NCBI GenBank assembly: GCA_019694465.1 | Contig: JAIBBV010000017.1 | Location: forward strand, 1 to 56,894 | Reading direction: 5' to 3' | DNA from: Oligoflexia bacterium | GTDB lineage: Bacteria > Bdellovibrionota_C > UBA2361 > JAFLCA01 | Length of the DNA stretch: 56,894 nucleotides | Shown here: positions 8,336-17,590 of the stretch, in pieces | How the letters are laid out: each line of letters opens with the position of its first letter | Position numbering within the stretch: the stretch's first letter is position 1 | Made by a program: the position numbers and the translations under genes | The notes under the pieces: model-generated | Told to the model about the DNA's origin: nothing | Databases searched by the model: none | What the model saw: only the letters and a program-made list of their open reading frames with translations

Positions 8336-9574
8336 ATGCGTTGCTTTTGCTTCCACATTTATTCACTAACGCTGCTGGGATTAGCGCTATTTGCATCAAG
8401 CGCTGAAGCCGACACAAGGGTCTCCCCTGCTCGTGATATTCCACGCCTACAGAGAACTGCCCGTAGTCATTCTCGAACCCTGGCGAATCATGGCGCTCGA
8501 CTGGACGTTCTGGATATTCAAATAGCCGGACAGAGCCTAGCCAACCAGGTACTTACGGATAAGCTAAATTCCCTCGAGCCACTGATCACATCGGCGCAGA
8601 CCAGTACGCAGGGACCAGCAGGCCCAATCGGACCAGAGGGTCCGGCCGGCAGAGATGGTCTTGATGGGGCAACTGGTGCAACAGGGGCCACGGGCGCAAC
8701 TGGCGCCACTGGGGCACAGGGACCAGCAGGCAGAGACGGCCTGGATGGCAAGAATGGCCTAGATGGAGCAGCTGGCGCGACTGGCGCCACCGGTGCGCAG
8801 GGCGCACAAGGACCGGCGGGCAAAGATGGGCTGGATGGAGAGCAGGGACCAACTGGCCCAACAGGTGCGACCGGAGCTACTGGAGCACAAGGACCTCAAG
8901 GCCCTGCGGGACAGAACGGCCTAGACGGAAAAAACGGATTAGATGGGGCGACCGGTGCGACTGGGGCAACCGGCGCTACGGGCGCAACTGGAGCACAGGG
9001 CCCTCAAGGCCCTGCCGGTAACAACGGAGCCGATGGCGCCCAAGGTCCAACTGGAGCAACTGGCGCACAAGGACTTCAAGGCCCAGCAGGACAAAACGGA
9101 GTAGACGGTAAAAACGGATTAGATGGCGCGACCGGTGCCACTGGCGCTACAGGTGCTGCCGGAGCACAGGGCCCAACTGGCCCACAAGGCCCTGGCTTTG
9201 ATACATCTAACTGCCGCGTACTTCAGCATACGTATACAATGACCTCAGGCACTTACGGATTTATCGCCTCAGAGCAATGCGCATCTGATGAGTTCATTTT
9301 CTCACACTCAATAAGCGTCAATGCTCCGCCCATTACATACACTAGTGGCTCAACAAAGCTGGACCTCGAATTTACAGGCATTAGCATAATCCAAGATCTT
9401 GTGAGCGAAAGAGCCACCACGGGCGAGCCATTTATGTGGCAAATTCAGGCTGTGCTGAATTCGTACGTAACCAATGACTATGGCAATTCGCAGATATTGG
9501 TTGGAAGCAGCTTCCTATATACATCGAACGGCTCGGCTACCTTCACCACCAAGGCCATTTGCTGCAAGCATTAG
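8336..9574 (+). CDS. Secreted collagen-like protein with about 65 Gly-X-Y triplets
   Basis: The 412-residue product has four parts. A signal peptide (about 1-25) precedes a helical, heptad-like segment (about 35-88) able to trimerise. An uninterrupted collagen region (about 93-288) follows, then a 124-residue Cys-containing beta-rich C-terminal domain. The triplets are modular: runs of [13 protein letters not shown], and [13 protein letters not shown] recur about every 36-45 residues, visible in DNA as tandem similarity. Bacterial collagen-like proteins form trimeric surface or spore/adhesin filaments. The C-terminal domain may be the recognition head, with Cys in SNCRV, EQCAS and AICCKH available for disulfides. 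No LPXTG or autotransporter barrel is present, consistent with a Gram-negative exported protein. Long opposite-strand frames here are compositional shadows. Confidence 0.9.
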   Translation: MRCFCFHIYSLTLLGLALFASSAEADTRVSPARDIPRLQRTARSHSRTLANHGARLDVLDIQIAGQSLANQVLTDKLNSLEPLITSAQTSTQGPAGPIGPEGPAGRDGLDGATGATGATGATGATGAQGPAGRDGLDGKNGLDGAAGATGATGAQGAQGPAGKDGLDGEQGPTGPTGATGATGAQGPQGPAGQNGLDGKNGLDGATGATGATGATGATGAQGPQGPAGNNGADGAQGPTGATGAQGLQGPAGQNGVDGKNGLDGATGATGATGAAGAQGPTGPQGPGFDTSNCRVLQHTYTMTSGTYGFIASEQCASDEFIFSHSISVNAPPITYTSGSTKLDLEFTGISIIQDLVSERATTGEPFMWQIQAVLNSYVTNDYGNSQILVGSSFLYTSNGSATFTTKAICCKH

Positions 9575-9683
9575 AATAACAACTTGCTAAATGGCGCGTT
9601 AAAAGAGGGAACATTTCCATTCAGCTCTGTGCTAGCAGTGGAATTGGATAGCGTAATCGGCTAGGCTGTCGGCACTCTGTTGT

Positions 9684-10865
9684 ATGTTGTGCCGCACCCC
9701 TACCCCAGCAAGCGCCCCAATCCTAGAAGCCGCTCTCACGGACCTGCTAAAAGCGCCACCTCGCCCAGCTGAGTATTATACCTTGCACTGGGGGGAAATA
9801 GGCCCTGAGCTAAGAGCAGCTGACTTCGAGGCCAACTTGCGTGGCTGGCGCTATGGAGAATTTGCCCGAGCGGAATTTGAAACTGTGCTAGCAGGCATCC
9901 CGGTAGGACTTGATAGGTCTGGCACGTCGTACACTACCCGTACTAGGTGGCAAGGACTGCAAAATTACCTGCTAGCTAATTTGCAGCCAGACCACGTTGC
10001 ATATGCGCCCGATCAGCCCACCGGAGGCCTGAGCGTAAAGGGAAGTCTGCTTTGTCTAGAAGATCACTTTCGCACATTGGGCTATCTTGCAGCGCTTAGA
10101 GAAGCAATTACACAGCTTCAGAAAAATACCCCTGCGGGCAAGGATATTTTTGTTGTCGATGCAGGCTGTGGGGCTGCGCCGCTATTAGGGCTATATGCGG
10201 CACTACTTAGCCCACATGTAAAAGTGCTGGCACTGGAAGTCAATCCCGCCTCCGCCCGTCTGGCACGTGCAATTGTGAAGAAGTTTGGGCTGGCAGATCG
10301 CATGCAAATAAGCTTGCGTGATGCCACTAGTATTACTCTGACTCGACAGATCGATTTACTTATTTCTGACACTTTACATACGGGACTAAGCAAGGAACCG
10401 CTGGTACAAGTATTTCAAAACCTAATGCCCTACCTTTCAGATCAAGGCATTGCGATTCCAAGACAAGTCACGGTGAAAGCCGGACTAGTAGCAGAGCGAG
10501 AATTCCTGCATCCCGCCGCTTATTTTCACATTGCAGAGCAGCCTGTGCGAGCGGTTGATGTGATCTGGCAAAGCAGTTTTTTCTATCAAGCCGGAGCGCC
10601 GATCTCACAGATTAATTTGCAGGTCGACGCAAGTGCGCTGGGACCCGGCCCGTATGTCGCAATGGTGGGGAGTGACGTAGATCTTGGCTTCGGGCACACA
10701 CTAAGTGGTTTTGACTCACTCATTACTCACCCCTTTCCAGTCATCCGCTCGCGCGCGTTTTTTCATCGCAACTCGCTTGTTCTAGTAAGTAGCAATTTTG
10801 AGCATGGCAGTAGGCGTGCTTCCATTTCATATGCCCCAGGCGAGATTCCTGTGTTGGGTGAATAA
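9684..10865 (+). CDS. Class I SAM-dependent methyltransferase, PRMT-like
   Basis: A 393-residue cytoplasmic protein with SAM-binding motif I VVDAGCGAAPLLG at about 157-169, an acidic motif ALEVNP for the ribose hydroxyls, a post-II DLLISDTLHTGL, and a MPYLSDQGIAIPRQV segment. This order, with a beta-barrel-like C-terminal region, resembles protein arginine methyltransferase relatives. The N-terminal 130 residues are unassigned. The start ATG at 9684 has no clear Shine-Dalgarno. It follows the collagen-like gene by 109 bases on the same strand, possibly co-transcribed. The target is unknown, and the PRMT double-E loop is not obvious, so arginine methylation is only suggested. Confidence 0.65.
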   Translation: MLCRTPTPASAPILEAALTDLLKAPPRPAEYYTLHWGEIGPELRAADFEANLRGWRYGEFARAEFETVLAGIPVGLDRSGTSYTTRTRWQGLQNYLLANLQPDHVAYAPDQPTGGLSVKGSLLCLEDHFRTLGYLAALREAITQLQKNTPAGKDIFVVDAGCGAAPLLGLYAALLSPHVKVLALEVNPASARLARAIVKKFGLADRMQISLRDATSITLTRQIDLLISDTLHTGLSKEPLVQVFQNLMPYLSDQGIAIPRQVTVKAGLVAEREFLHPAAYFHIAEQPVRAVDVIWQSSFFYQAGAPISQINLQVDASALGPGPYVAMVGSDVDLGFGHTLSGFDSLITHPFPVIRSRAFFHRNSLVLVSSNFEHGSRRASISYAPGEIPVLGE

Positions 10866-11261
10866 TTCCGCAATTTGCCTCGTGCAGCGCTGAGCAAGTG
10901 CCTAGAAAGGCACAGCTTAATTCTAGAACTGGCCCTAAAAATTAAATATTTTCAACTAAATAGCGTGATTTCGGCAGGGCCAGGCACAATTGTGTCGATA
11001 CCCTACTCCAAGTCAAAGGATGAATTGTCATTGAATAAACGAGCGCTTGTATGAAAATCGATGGAGTCTCAAGACCAAGCTATTAGTTAGTACAGAATAC
11101 AGCAAAGATTGGGCCTTAAAACACGCAGTAACAGCCAGCACGAAAGTCTGCCCTCAAGAATTACGAGCAAGGAGATCAGCGCGGAATGATCAAGACTGAA
11201 AAGCTTTCAAGTATGCTGGCATAAGGACTTGGCTCATCTGTCTCGAGACTAGGAGCACAGT
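10866..11261. other. Intergenic region with a short hairpin
   Basis: About 395 bases without a supported gene. A GTGCC-TAGAAA-GGCAC hairpin at 10898-10913 follows the methyltransferase but lacks a T run. Distant TGGCCCT and AGGGCCA repeats flank an A/T-rich stretch around 10930-10980. The last 12 bases carry AGGAG for the next small gene. Confidence 0.5.
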
Positions 11262-11525
11262 ATGTTCAGCAGGGAACTACAAGTTTTGTATACTGAGCTT
11301 TCTCACGCCGAACCTGCCGAGCTTAAACACTTGGCGTCAATGGGAGGTTGGAGAAAGATGACGATTGATGCAGGACAAGACTGCCCAGCGTCGATTTTGG
11401 ACATGCGAGGCATCGCATGTTACGTCTTCGCTTACATACTGGACTGCTTGCCACCTATTGGGGATAACTATCGTAGATCGCGTGTAGCACAGGCTATTCT
11501 CGACAGTAGATCGGCCATGTGGTAA
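11262..11525 (+). CDS. Small hypothetical protein (87 residues)
   Basis: An unrecognised small protein. Support comes from a good AGGAG about six bases before the ATG and a strong hairpin just past the stop. The sequence is mixed-helical with a hydrophobic segment IACYVFAYILDCLPPI at about 50-65 and a basic C-terminal stretch. No known motif is visible. The start of the transcript is unknown. It could be a spurious frame, since composition does not decide. Confidence 0.45.
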   Translation: MFSRELQVLYTELSHAEPAELKHLASMGGWRKMTIDAGQDCPASILDMRGIACYVFAYILDCLPPIGDNYRRSRVAQAILDSRSAMW

Positions 11526-11530
11526 AGCGT

Positions 11531-11560
11531 GCCAGACAGCATGGCAACATGCTATCTGGC
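11531..11560. terminator. Bidirectional hairpin between convergent genes
   Basis: GCCAGACAGCATG (11531-11543) pairs with CATGCTATCTGGC (11548-11560) around a 4-base loop with one mismatch. It sits between the converging 87-residue gene and the RRM gene. T content downstream is modest on the plus strand (CCTCTTTCC). Confidence 0.7.
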
Positions 11561-11576
11561 GCCTCTTTCCAGAATA

Positions 11577-11885
11577 CTAATAGCGAGCACCGCCACCAGA
11601 TCTATAACCAGAGCGAAATCCACCACTTCTGGAATTGTCACCCTGCGGCCGCGCCTCACTAACTGCAATGGCTCGACCATCTAGCATCGCTCCATCCATC
11701 TCAGAAATTGCACTCGCAGCCATGGCGTTATCATCGAGCTCGATGAAGCCAAAGCCACGTGAACGGCCTGTCATTTTATCCGAGATAATCTTAACGGAAC
11801 TCAAAGGCTCATACGCCGCAAATGCAGCTCGAAGTGCATCAGCAGAGGTGGAAAACGAAAGCTTGCCGATAAATAATTTTTTCAT
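11577..11885 (-). CDS. Single-RRM glycine-rich RNA-binding protein
   Basis: A 102-residue protein consisting of one RNA recognition motif. RNP2 is LFIGKL at residues 4-9 and RNP1 is RGFGFIEL at about 42-49. A short Gly/Arg/Ser-rich tail (GGFRSGYRSGGGARY) ends the protein. Such bacterial RRM proteins bind single-stranded RNA and are often cold-induced. The second in-frame ATG (11885) is chosen because GGGG lies about six bases upstream, while the ATG at 11897 has no ribosome site. A CCGC-TTAT-GCGG hairpin falls in the probable leader (about 11920). The convergent neighbour shares the 11531-11560 hairpin. Confidence 0.9.
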   Translation of the reverse strand: MKKLFIGKLSFSTSADALRAAFAAYEPLSSVKIISDKMTGRSRGFGFIELDDNAMAASAISEMDGAMLDGRAIAVSEARPQGDNSRSGGFRSGYRSGGGARY

Positions 11886-11897
11886 ATATTTCCCCAT

Positions 11898-12148
11898 AGG
11901 GTAAAGTAATCCAATCCGCTTATGCGGTAGGAGATCAACATTTTCAGAGCTAAGTAGTTAAGAAAATCAGGCGTACTGGACGGACCTGGCGCGCTTAAGG
12001 ATTAGTCAGAAGCTTGTGACTAGCGCTACCGTAGCACAAATTTGGAACAATTACTAGCGCAATGGCAAATGCTGTTACTAGGTGGCATTCGCCAACCAAT
12101 GTTAGCCAGTAAAAGGCCCCTTTTGACTCATAAATGATGTCCCCTAAT
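11898..12148. other. Upstream region of the RRM gene
   Basis: About 250 bases between the RRM gene and the NlpC promoter. Apart from the small CCGC/GCGG hairpin near 11920 I see nothing decisive. An 82-codon minus-strand frame at 11995-12243 crosses the NlpC promoter and start and has no ribosome site. Confidence 0.45.
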
Positions 12149-12176
12149 TTGCCTAACACTTTGTAGAAGGTATAAT
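12149..12176 (+). promoter_or_regulatory. Sigma-70 promoter of the NlpC-mpl operon
   Basis: TTGCCT at 12149-12154, a 16-base spacer and a perfect TATAAT at 12171-12176. Transcription would start near 12183, leaving a leader of about 35 nt to the ATG at 12218. Confidence 0.65.
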
Positions 12177-12217
12177 CACGAGGGGTGTCTTTACATGTGA
12201 AGTAGCATTGGCAAATT

Positions 12218-13183
12218 ATGCTTTTTCGAACCCCTGCCGACAATCATGCCGCGTCAACTGCAGAGCCGGTTGTAAGCCGCTGCGCCTTTCCACCCGACGA
12301 AACAGACGCCACACTACCTGACCCAAGCGTTCAGCAATTCAACGTCATGAGTGACCTGGCACATGATGTTGCTAGCGAATGGGGGGTCGTGGCTGTGCCT
12401 AGCATGCCAATCCTTACTCGTCCCGAAAATGGCGCCGACCTCAATACAGAGGGACTCTACGGTGAGCCGGTGAGAATTCTGGAGCGCAAGGGTCAGGGCC
12501 CCGCAGGCTGGGTGAAAGTTCAACTACTTTCAAACAATGAGCAGGGTTGGATTGATGTTCCACTAATAGCGATGGGTGCGGAAGCATTTGCTGCATTTCA
12601 GAGCAAGCGGCAAGCCTTAGTGTCCGACCTTGTCGCTATCGTGCAGGACAAAAGTAGCACCAAACTTATACCACTTGGGGCCACGGTGCCGATAGAAAAT
12701 ACTGCGGACTCAGACAGCCAAAGCTTCAAAATTGGCGAAAGAATGTTTTCCCTACAAGGCGGAGTTTTCCTTCCTTGTCCCGAACAAGCTACTCGCCAAA
12801 CGCTCGTCCGCACAGCATTGTCTTTTGTTGGCAGCGGTTATCGCTGGGGTGGGCGTACAAATATTTCGGGAGTAGACTGCTCCGGCTTTATATTAACTTC
12901 TGCACGTTTTGTGGGAGTACAACTTCCACACAGCGCCAATCGCATAGCCGGACTAACTCAAGAGGTCTCCGATCTAAGTAGCGCTAAGGCTGGCGACTTA
13001 CTATTTTACGCTAAGTCAGGCGCTGAAAGAATCAGCCACGTAGGTATTCTTCTGAAGTATAAGGACGGCCGACTTGAAATGCTACATGCCTCGGGCGTAG
13101 TCCGTATTAGCACACTGGACGAGGCTGGCCGTTATGATGGGAATAATGATATTGAATTAAGAAAGATTGGACGGATTATTTAA
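12218..13183 (+). CDS. NlpC/P60 family gamma-D-glutamyl-diamino acid endopeptidase-like
   Basis: A 321-residue protein with no signal peptide, so probably cytoplasmic. After about 50 unassigned residues come two SH3b-like regions (about 55-120 and 135-185), then an NlpC/P60 domain. The catalytic triad is visible as C221 (GVDCSGF), H274 (ISHVGILL) and H290 (EMLHASG), preceded by GYRWGGRT. The layout matches cytoplasmic muropeptide endopeptidases that split L-Ala-gamma-D-Glu from diaminopimelate-containing peptides. It overlaps or abuts mpl, whose enzyme re-uses the intact tripeptide, so both act in peptidoglycan recycling. The ATG at 12218 lacks a clear Shine-Dalgarno. The ATG at 12347 is an alternative that still leaves every domain intact. 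Confidence 0.88.
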   Translation: MLFRTPADNHAASTAEPVVSRCAFPPDETDATLPDPSVQQFNVMSDLAHDVASEWGVVAVPSMPILTRPENGADLNTEGLYGEPVRILERKGQGPAGWVKVQLLSNNEQGWIDVPLIAMGAEAFAAFQSKRQALVSDLVAIVQDKSSTKLIPLGATVPIENTADSDSQSFKIGERMFSLQGGVFLPCPEQATRQTLVRTALSFVGSGYRWGGRTNISGVDCSGFILTSARFVGVQLPHSANRIAGLTQEVSDLSSAKAGDLLFYAKSGAERISHVGILLKYKDGRLEMLHASGVVRISTLDEAGRYDGNNDIELRKIGRII

Positions 13184-13187
13184 GACT

Positions 13188-14657
13188 ATGCCAAAAGATT
13201 TTTTCAAAATTGATAACTGCCGCTCGATTTCCTCACTTAAACCTGGCGCGAAGATACACGTAATTGGCGTTGCGGGTGTCGCGATGGCGCAGCTCGCGAT
13301 TCAACTTGCCAAACAGGGCTTCAATGTTTCTGGTAGCGATAAGGACTTTTGGGAGCCGATGGGAAGTTTGCTCAAAAAGTCTAACGTACAGACAAAACAT
13401 CTATATAAGCGCGAACACGTGCCCTTGGACGCAGATCTCGTGGTGATCGGCAACGCTGTTAGTTACGGCAATGACGAGGTCTGCGTGGTGGAGGAGAAGA
13501 ACCTTCCATATACGTGTTTCCCTAAAGCACTCTTTGAAACGGTAATTTCTGGCCGTCACAGCATAGTAGTAAGTGGAACTCACGGCAAAACCACTACTAC
13601 CGCCCTGACAGCTTTTGTCCTCTCGCAGATTAGCCAAGACCCAAGCTACTTCATAGGCGGAGCCTCCCAAGATTTACCTGAAAGCCTGCACGCTGGCCGA
13701 GGTAAATTCAGCGTAGTTGAGGGTGACGAATACGACAGCGCATTCTTCGCTAAGGTTCCCAAGTTCACATTCTACAAACCCAACACCTGCATTGTTAACG
13801 CAATTGAGTTTGATCATGCTGATATCTACCCAGATGTGGAGGCTATTAAGCGCGAATTCGATGGAATGGTGCGCAAGATGACTGGCGCAGATCTAGCCAT
13901 TTGTGCAGTGGACTTCCCACACGTAGCGCAATTGGTCACCAACTGGAAGGAAACCAGCGCCGCTAAAATATTGACCTTTGGCGAATCAAGCTCGGCCGAT
14001 GTCAGGCTGGTTGGACGCAAGCCCCTTGGATTTTCTCAGCACGTAAGCTGCGCAAGTAAGGCCTGGGGCAACTTTGAACTGCTTGTCCCTATGAGCGGGT
14101 CCTACAATGCCAAAAATGCCATAGCTGTTTACATCGCTTGCCGCTCGCTCGGCTTCGAGCACCAACAGATAGCTCAAGCAATCAGCAAATTTCAGCGCGT
14201 CAAGCGGCGCCAAGAAGTGCGCTTCGATGGAAAAGGCGTGACCTTGATCGAGGACTTTGCGCACCATCCCACGGCTGTGCTTGAAACGTTGCAGGGCATA
14301 CGTGAAGCATTTCCTCAGCGCCGCCTGTGGGCCGTATTTGAACCGCGTTCGAATACAAGTCGCCGTAAAGTTTTCCAAGATGACTATATCAAAGCTTTCA
14401 CCATTGCCGATCTGGCGCTGCTAGCTAAGGTCGAGCAGAAGTCGATCGATTCCGGACACGAGCTATTAGATGTATCAACCTTGGCTGATAAGATTAGTGA
14501 TTCTGGAACCCCAACTCGTTGTCCAGGGCTCGCGCCTGAGATTCAAGCCATTCTTGAAAAGGAAGTAGCTTCTGGCGATGTAGTAGTCATTATGTCGAAT
14601 GGGGCATTCGGTGGCCTAATTAGCGCATTCGAGGCCAGCCTGCGCGCTCGGGTGTAA
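13188..14657 (+). CDS. mpl: UDP-N-acetylmuramate:L-alanyl-gamma-D-glutamyl-meso-diaminopimelate ligase
   Basis: A 489-residue Mur-ligase family enzyme. The N-terminal Rossmann part starts HVIGVAGVAMAQLA, the ATP-binding loop is GTHGKTTTT at about 130-138, and the carbamylated-lysine/Glu region includes VVEGDEYDSAFF and FDHADIYPD. A C-terminal domain has FAHHPTAV and FEPRSNTSRRKVF. EYDSAF and AHHPTA are characteristic of Mpl rather than MurC. It re-attaches recycled tripeptide to UDP-MurNAc. The ATG at 13188 starts 4 bases after the NlpC stop. An in-frame TTG at 13167 would overlap it. It is co-transcribed with the NlpC gene, whose product can compete for the same peptide. Confidence 0.93.
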   Translation: MPKDFFKIDNCRSISSLKPGAKIHVIGVAGVAMAQLAIQLAKQGFNVSGSDKDFWEPMGSLLKKSNVQTKHLYKREHVPLDADLVVIGNAVSYGNDEVCVVEEKNLPYTCFPKALFETVISGRHSIVVSGTHGKTTTTALTAFVLSQISQDPSYFIGGASQDLPESLHAGRGKFSVVEGDEYDSAFFAKVPKFTFYKPNTCIVNAIEFDHADIYPDVEAIKREFDGMVRKMTGADLAICAVDFPHVAQLVTNWKETSAAKILTFGESSSADVRLVGRKPLGFSQHVSCASKAWGNFELLVPMSGSYNAKNAIAVYIACRSLGFEHQQIAQAISKFQRVKRRQEVRFDGKGVTLIEDFAHHPTAVLETLQGIREAFPQRRLWAVFEPRSNTSRRKVFQDDYIKAFTIADLALLAKVEQKSIDSGHELLDVSTLADKISDSGTPTRCPGLAPEIQAILEKEVASGDVVVIMSNGAFGGLISAFEASLRARV

Positions 14658-14715
14658 AACTATCTTGGTTTGCTAGAATCTTAGCACAATACAGGAAAGC
14701 TTCCGTCCATTCCTG

Positions 14716-16209
14716 CTACTCTTGCTGACCGCTATTATTTCCATATTCGATCAAGCAACCGAGATAGAATTGGATTTGAGCGATTGATGCATTTATCTGC
14801 CTCATCTTTCGATACGACCTATCGCCATTTGCCGCCTCCCGTGTCGGCGCTTCACTCCTTTCGCGATATGCGTCCCCCAGCCTCTGACTCCAATATTCAA
14901 GTGCGCCCAAAACATCGCCATGTGCATCTATAATCTGCTCAGCCAAGGATCGTCGAAGTGCCTGGTTAGCAAGTTGATTCTCATCAAGAGCGCGCAAGTA
15001 TCTAACTTCTACAGATTCATTGGCGACATTAGAGGAAGTGCAAGACGAAATATCCGACCTCAAGACCTCCTCCAACGAGTCCTGCAAGTTTGCCAAGGCT
15101 ACGTCAGTAGGAGCAAGGAATAACTCCCAGGGAGTTTGCTGGTCCGAACCAAGTACGAGGGGTTGCTCATTTATCCCAATTGGATCAATGTCAGCTTGTG
15201 ATGTCCTAATGACGTCAGAATACAGACTCTGTTGACCAGCACGCAGCGCAGAAAGCACATCACTTATGGAAACTACCCGACCAAGTCGATCAATTCGGAC
15301 AATGCTTAAATCCAAAGCTGCCGTATGCTCTGGGTCACCTAGGTTACGAGCTAGTCGTTTTACAGCCTCTCCAAAGTTGTCTTGCAAGTTAGATTCCTGG
15401 TGCCCATCATCGGCATTTCTGACAACTGCATGCATCAGCAACTTCGCCATTAAATCGGCTTCGAATACTGCTTGTTTAAATTCACTAAGAGGATCGGCTG
15501 CAGGCCCCGAATACCGTGCATTATGGCTTTTTTCCTGGACCAACCATGACGATTCACATGACAATCGAATGTGAGTAATTAAAAGAAAGAACTGCCCGTC
15601 TGAAGAAATGCGGGCTAACTCATATTCCAAGCGCCCTCTCCACATTTGAGCAACACTTGTTAGTCCCCACTCTAGCTCCGCCGGTTGGATAGAAGCCTGC
15701 AGCTTTGCTGCAGTGTCTCCATCAATCGCGCCCTCGTGTCTGAGCGCCCCAATTGCCTCAGTCAATAGTGCACCATAGGTAGAGCGAGCCTTTAGGTAGT
15801 CGCCGACGTACCCCGCAGGATGTCCAAGCTGGCGATGGAAAAGATATTCCTGTGCCAGAGTCTTCTCAGTCTGCGCGGGAACGCTTAGTTCTCGAAAAGC
15901 TGCCCGTAGAGCTTCTTCCCCGCCTAAGCCTTCAGCAGTTCGAGATAGATCCAACTGAAAGCGCACATCTAACTTCCGCAGGGTTAGGATGGTGCCCACA
16001 AGGCACGCGCATATCCCAGTAGAGCGGGTCCCATCCCCCACCTCTGCTCCCGGGGGTAGAAGATACTTAAGCGCTGCGCCTACTAGTCGAGCCTGGTCGC
16101 CATCAAGGTGAACTTCGAGAGTACTCGCTCGAGGTTGGGCGAGCGTGAGCCGATCGCCACTTACGCGCAGCTCCAATCCAGAAATCTCTATATTCGTGAC
16201 TGGCTCCAT
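14716..16209 (-). CDS. Hypothetical protein, 497 residues
   Basis: No family recognised. The N-terminal 70 residues look beta-rich (ISGLELRVSGDRLTL). The rest is mostly amphipathic helix rich in Leu/Ala/Glu, with no signal peptide or membrane segment. A short Cys pair (GICACLVG) is at about 66-69, and SCTSSN lies near 375. The C-terminal 100 residues are strongly helical. The ATG at 16209 has only a weak AAGG immediately upstream. It converges with mpl and is divergent from the thiolase, so it is probably a single-gene unit. The absence of stops over 1.5 kb supports it as real. Confidence 0.8.
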   Translation of the reverse strand: MEPVTNIEISGLELRVSGDRLTLAQPRASTLEVHLDGDQARLVGAALKYLLPPGAEVGDGTRSTGICACLVGTILTLRKLDVRFQLDLSRTAEGLGGEEALRAAFRELSVPAQTEKTLAQEYLFHRQLGHPAGYVGDYLKARSTYGALLTEAIGALRHEGAIDGDTAAKLQASIQPAELEWGLTSVAQMWRGRLEYELARISSDGQFFLLITHIRLSCESSWLVQEKSHNARYSGPAADPLSEFKQAVFEADLMAKLLMHAVVRNADDGHQESNLQDNFGEAVKRLARNLGDPEHTAALDLSIVRIDRLGRVVSISDVLSALRAGQQSLYSDVIRTSQADIDPIGINEQPLVLGSDQQTPWELFLAPTDVALANLQDSLEEVLRSDISSCTSSNVANESVEVRYLRALDENQLANQALRRSLAEQIIDAHGDVLGALEYWSQRLGDAYRERSEAPTREAANGDRSYRKMRQINASIAQIQFYLGCLIEYGNNSGQQE

Positions 16210-16422
16210 ACCTTGGGCTCAAACGCTTTTGGGAAGTCCTACGAGTCCGGCATTACCGTTATTAAGGACCTGGGCTTAGGCGACACGCCCCCTCTTGCCT
16301 CAAAAAAGCTTGCCCCTTCACTTGCGCACTACGGTATCCTTAGTTACGTATACGGGTAGAAAAACACTATGCCGCACCTAATACAGCGCGTATAAGAATT
16401 GCGCTTCACTTAAAGGGGATTT

Positions 16423-17571
16423 ATGCGCCAAGCTTTTATTGTTGATGCCGTTAGAACTCCGCGTGCACGCCGCAAAGGCAAATTTTCTAATATTCATCCG
16501 GCCGATCTACTAACCTACCCGCTAAATGCGCTGAAAGATCGCAATAAGCTACCCCTTGAACAGGTTCAGGATGTAGTCATGGGATGCGTAACACAAACCG
16601 GCGAACAGGGCTGGTGCATAGCTCGCACTGCCGTACTCGCTGCGGGATGGCCGATATCTGTGCCAGCTACGACAGTCAATCGCCTTTGTGGATCTGGACA
16701 GCAGGCCACTAACTTCGTCGCGATGGGAATACAATGCGGCACCTACGATCTGGCTGTCAGCGGGGGGCTTGAGCACATGACACGCTGCACAATGTTCAGC
16801 GATATAGGCGGAGAAGAAAGCAAGTTTCTAAAAAAGCTCTATCCAGATCTTGTTCAACAAGGAATGGCTGCCGAGATTCTCTCGGAAACATACAAACTGT
16901 CCCGTTCTCAACTCGATGAATACGCCTATAATTCGCATCAACGCGCAGTAAAAGCCCGCAGTGAAGGACGCTTTGCAAAGAGCATTATCAAAGTGCCCTA
17001 TCAGGATGAACAGGGCAAAGAATGCTGGCTCGATTTCGACGACAATATTCGGCCCGATGCTAGCGTGCAGAGTCTGGCAGGACTAAAGACAGTGTTTAAG
17101 GATGGTGGCGTAATTACTGCCGGAAATGCCTCAGCCATTGTCGACGGCACAGCAGCGATTCTTCTTTCCAGTGAGAACAAAATAAAGGAGCTAAAGCTTA
17201 AGCCACGCGCTCGCATTGTCAGCATGGCAGCAGTTGGGTCGGCACCTCGAATAATGCTTACTGGACCAATTGCTGCGTCACAGCAGGCGCTAAATCAGGC
17301 TGGGTTAAAAGTTTCCGATATAGATGTGTGGGAAATTAATGAAGCATTTGCACCAGTCCCACTGGTTACTTTGCAGCAGTTGGGCGTTGATCCGACCAAA
17401 GTTAACGTTAATGGCGGTGGCATTTCACTTGGTCACCCTCTGGGGGCGACAGGTGCGATGCTCATCGGCACCGCACTCGATGAGCTGGAACGCAGCAACA
17501 AGCGCTATGCCCTAATCACCATGTGCATTGGACTGGGCATGGGCATAGCTACAATCATTGAGCGCTGCTAA
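16423..17571 (+). CDS. Thiolase family acetyl-CoA acyltransferase
   Basis: A 382-residue thiolase. The acyl-accepting nucleophile is C89 in NRLCGSGQQA. The C-terminal half has NEAFAPVPL, the catalytic His in GGGISLGHPLGATGA and the second Cys in MCIGLGMG. The last motif fits the C-x-G-x-G pattern but has Leu where Gly is usual. Thiolases condense or cleave acyl-CoA in beta-oxidation or acetoacetyl-CoA formation. Without a neighbouring FadB, HBD or PhaB gene the direction cannot be told. AGGGG lies four bases before the ATG. At 382 residues it is slightly shorter than the usual 390-400. Confidence 0.93.
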   Translation: MRQAFIVDAVRTPRARRKGKFSNIHPADLLTYPLNALKDRNKLPLEQVQDVVMGCVTQTGEQGWCIARTAVLAAGWPISVPATTVNRLCGSGQQATNFVAMGIQCGTYDLAVSGGLEHMTRCTMFSDIGGEESKFLKKLYPDLVQQGMAAEILSETYKLSRSQLDEYAYNSHQRAVKARSEGRFAKSIIKVPYQDEQGKECWLDFDDNIRPDASVQSLAGLKTVFKDGGVITAGNASAIVDGTAAILLSSENKIKELKLKPRARIVSMAAVGSAPRIMLTGPIAASQQALNQAGLKVSDIDVWEINEAFAPVPLVTLQQLGVDPTKVNVNGGGISLGHPLGATGAMLIGTALDELERSNKRYALITMCIGLGMGIATIIERC

Positions 17572-17590
17572 ATGGCGCCTCTAGAATAAT

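Noticed and set aside
8518..8861. Two long minus-strand frames rich in Ala, Pro, Val, Cys and His
   Set aside because: They are mirror images of the Gly-X-Y codon repeats of the collagen-like gene.
8630..9200. Periodic DNA repeats suggestive of a CRISPR or tandem array
   Set aside because: The repeats are in frame and encode collagen triplets. There are no identical repeats with unique spacers.
11995..12243. 82-codon minus-strand frame
   Set aside because: It crosses the NlpC promoter and start codon and has no Shine-Dalgarno.
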